Shown piece after piece: positions 62,301 through 64,000 of a DNA stretch of 64,000 bases; positions within the stretch are counted from its first letter, which is position 1; every line of letters begins with the position of its first letter. This stretch comes from Phallusia mammillata (taxonomy: Eukaryota; Chordata; Ascidiacea; Phlebobranchia; Ascidiidae): the NCBI GenBank assembly GCA_003260075.1, contig QLIY01000370.1:62001-126000 (forward strand), written 5' to 3'. Position numbers and translations under genes: made by a program. The notes below the pieces were generated by a model. It ran no database searches, was not told the origin of the DNA, and worked only from the letters and a program-made list of their open reading frames with translations.

Positions 62301-63377
62301 TAACCGAAACAAAGAACAAGGTAAATATATGCAAAGCAATAAAAAGTACACATGCAGGACTAAAAGCAAATTCCAATAAGCAAACAAATTAAGCAACTTG
62401 CTTGAAACATAAACTTCAGTTATACGATTATGCAAAACTGGAAAAGGTGAAGACTTGAGGAATGCCTCGCCGGTGAACTTTCACCTGGTCCCCTCATTTA
62501 GTCATATTGGATATGCGCTTAATGTGATCCCGCCTCTCCCGTCTTTTAAACCTTTTAAACGTATTTCAGATGTGTCCCGTACAATACCATGTAAGCGACT
62601 GTAATAACTAATGATCACTTTCAGGTCTACAACTATACCAGCATCTCCCATATTGCCCCGTCCGCTAATCCAATGGGGAATGGACATTTCCATTTCATAT
62701 CCACGGTCGTTACATCAACTTGCTGGGACCCGAAAAAGCAATGCACGATTAAAAACGGCCTATTCGCACGACCCCTTAAAGGTATGTAGTAAAAACACCA
62801 AACAATAAGCATGTCAGTTAATTTGTAGACATTTAGGCTTTAAAGGTATGTAGAAAATGCAAATAGCAAATTACTTTAACATGTAGTTGTGTTAAAAGTA
62901 AAAGAAAACATGTAGTTGATCATTTTTTTACTTTTAATGCACTATTTTGGACGTTTTTTTTTCCTATAATAAACTTTATGTTGAAAATTCTAAAAGACTA
63001 TAAAATGAAACATGTGTAAACAGGCTTGTACTAAGCTGATGTACAATGTAGGCAACATCAAACATCCCATGCTCCTATCAAAATCAAGCTTATCCTGACC
63101 AATCAGTTTTAATTAATTTGAGTGCATACTTTTGTATTATTGAAGTTCGGTTTGCAAAATAACACCTCACTTAAGACATTCCGTGGCCAAATAAAGTTTA
63201 CCGGCATATTCAATTAACAAAACAAAATTTAGGTAAGCACCATGCCCGAATGGTAGACTTGGATCCCGATTGGCAAAGTACACCTGAAGTAATTGGATAT
63301 CATATCACAGTAGATGGAGCTTTCTCGGCTAAAATGCTCAATACCCCCATTTCACACAACACTGAACGTTTAAAAGG
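59351..63377 (+). CDS. Secreted protein with one thrombospondin type-1 repeat and a second domain (3' end beyond window)
   Basis: Exons: 59351-59450 (start at ATG 59351 or 59366; hydrophobic signal CLSAFIGMLLLVEGAYA), 59975-60130, 62169-62320, 62625-62781 and 63233-63377, the last with a gtaatt donor leading out of the window. Exon 2 alone encodes a complete TSP1 module: WGHWGPWSRCSASCDRG, RRC, C, KACHDLLC, with six Cys and the W-W-W ladder, bounded by phase-1 introns as usual for shuffled modules. Exons 3-5 encode a different, single-copy domain: GWPRIHFYGKFHVNDPTANN, then FCPACG, GNGHFHF, and ARMVDLDPDWQSTPEVIGY. From memory this last part resembles uncharacterised bacterial and fungal proteins with xRLHFxGxF and ARLVDLDP motifs; that needs a search. 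Secretory pathway is likely, function unknown. Confidence 0.85.
60330..60510. mobile_element. Short hAT-type MITE
   Basis: Ends CAGTGGTGGGATTCA, inverted at the right as TGAATCCCACCACTG. Flanks ctcgcaac and gtcgcaac agree at 7 of 8 positions. Internal ggttctatagaaccg is itself palindromic. 181 bp, intronic. Confidence 0.88.
61684..61844. repeat. Large imperfect inverted repeat (foldback)
   Basis: About 58 bases from aaaaacataactgccaagg through gtatgtagaatacat to gtttcaac are mirrored at 61787-61844, leaving a loop of about 45 bases. A few mismatches separate the arms. It could be a foldback MITE. It lies in the intron before 62169. Confidence 0.82.
61876..62116. mobile_element. Short hAT-type MITE
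   Basis: Ends CAGTAGTTCTTAACC and the inverse of GGTTAAGAACCACTG. Flanks gtgtatag and gtgtataa agree at 7 of 8 positions. 241 bp, lying 52 bases before the splice acceptor at 62168. Confidence 0.87.
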
Positions 63378-63665
63378 GTAATTATGCATTTTTAGCTTTG
63401 TAAAAATTCTGTTCAAGTACAATCTACTTCAGTATATGTCTAAAAAAGATTTTGAATTCTTAAAATGTTTATTATTGAAAACAAAAGCAAAATTGACTGC
63501 TGACAGAAAGCGTCGCAATAAAGATTGTGACGTCACAAACATATAAGAATGTTTTCAAACGGTTTAGCCACCTCTATGAGTCTAGTCATACAATAATCTC
63601 GACTTTTAGCTAACACAAGGTAATCTTTAGTTTGTGTGTCTTGCAAGTAATCATAAGCTGTAGAC

Positions 63666-64000
63666 CAGTGGTTCTCAACCTTTCGTCGACCGTGGCCCCC
63701 TAAAAGTAAGTTTTGGGCTTTCTGGCCCCATTTAAGTAACCCTGTAAGTCCTGTGGCCCCTTTAAAAATTTAAACGGCAAACTCGTGTTGGAATTCGGTA
63801 CTAATTTCGGCTTTAAACAGGTCGAAAAGAGTAAACAAGAATCCGTAATCGTGAAAAACCTCAATATAGACAAATAGTATGTGAAATAGTCGATTAATTT
63901 AGGTAATAAAGTTATTTGTAACACACCCTTAAATATAGGCATTAAAAATGAAAATGGCTTTTAGTGGGTGTTTCTGGTGAAATCGACACTCGATGCAATA
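63666..64000. mobile_element. hAT-type element, left end only
   Basis: Begins cagtggttctcaacctttcg with ggccccc/ggcccc motifs after it, the usual left end of this family. The right end is not inside the window, so the extent is a guess. Confidence 0.55.

Overview
The window looks like nuclear DNA of a marine invertebrate. My best guess is an ascidian tunicate (Ciona-like), but I could not test this by alignment. The sequence is AT-rich, its genes are split into many short exons with GT-AG introns, and it is full of short non-autonomous DNA transposons. It appears to come from a very heterozygous individual: overlapping contig ends that differ by SNPs are left side by side, and most lie next to runs of G, many exactly 10 nt long, which I read as gap placeholders. 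Any gene model crossing such a run needs care.

Layout. 1-3.3 kb: repeats, namely a segmental duplication, a 373-bp tandem array, a cluster of TGACGTCA palindromes and a MITE whose empty site is also present. 3.5-14.2 kb: a gene of about 22 exons for a type I membrane protein whose Thr/Pro/Tyr/Asp-rich ectodomain grew by tandem duplication of small phase-1 exons. 15.5-17.8 and 18.4-21.6 kb: two diverged tandem copies of a second small membrane-protein gene. 23.8-25.6 and 28.9-31.4 kb: two copies of a third membrane-protein gene with an Asp/His-rich ectodomain and a PPxY tail; the second copy has a hugely expanded Asp-His repeat. All five models share one intron-phase architecture, and I regard them as one local family with no function I can assign. 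31.8-33.1 kb: a broken Ty3/Gypsy remnant.

35.8-43.1 kb: PRPF3 (U4/U6 snRNP Prp3), plus strand, with the N-terminal part missing and the middle disrupted by unmerged haplotype contigs. 44.2-56.3 kb: three tandem minus-strand genes for glutathionyl-hydroquinone reductase (xi-class GST), each with nine exons and almost identical exon lengths; the third copy has a probable frameshift. 59.4 kb to the window end: a secreted protein with a signal peptide, one thrombospondin type-1 repeat and a second domain of unknown role, running past position 63377.

The genes do not form an obvious pathway. PRPF3 is a housekeeping splicing factor, the reductase array suggests detoxification of quinones, and the left 30 kb is a rapidly evolving lineage-specific membrane-protein cluster.
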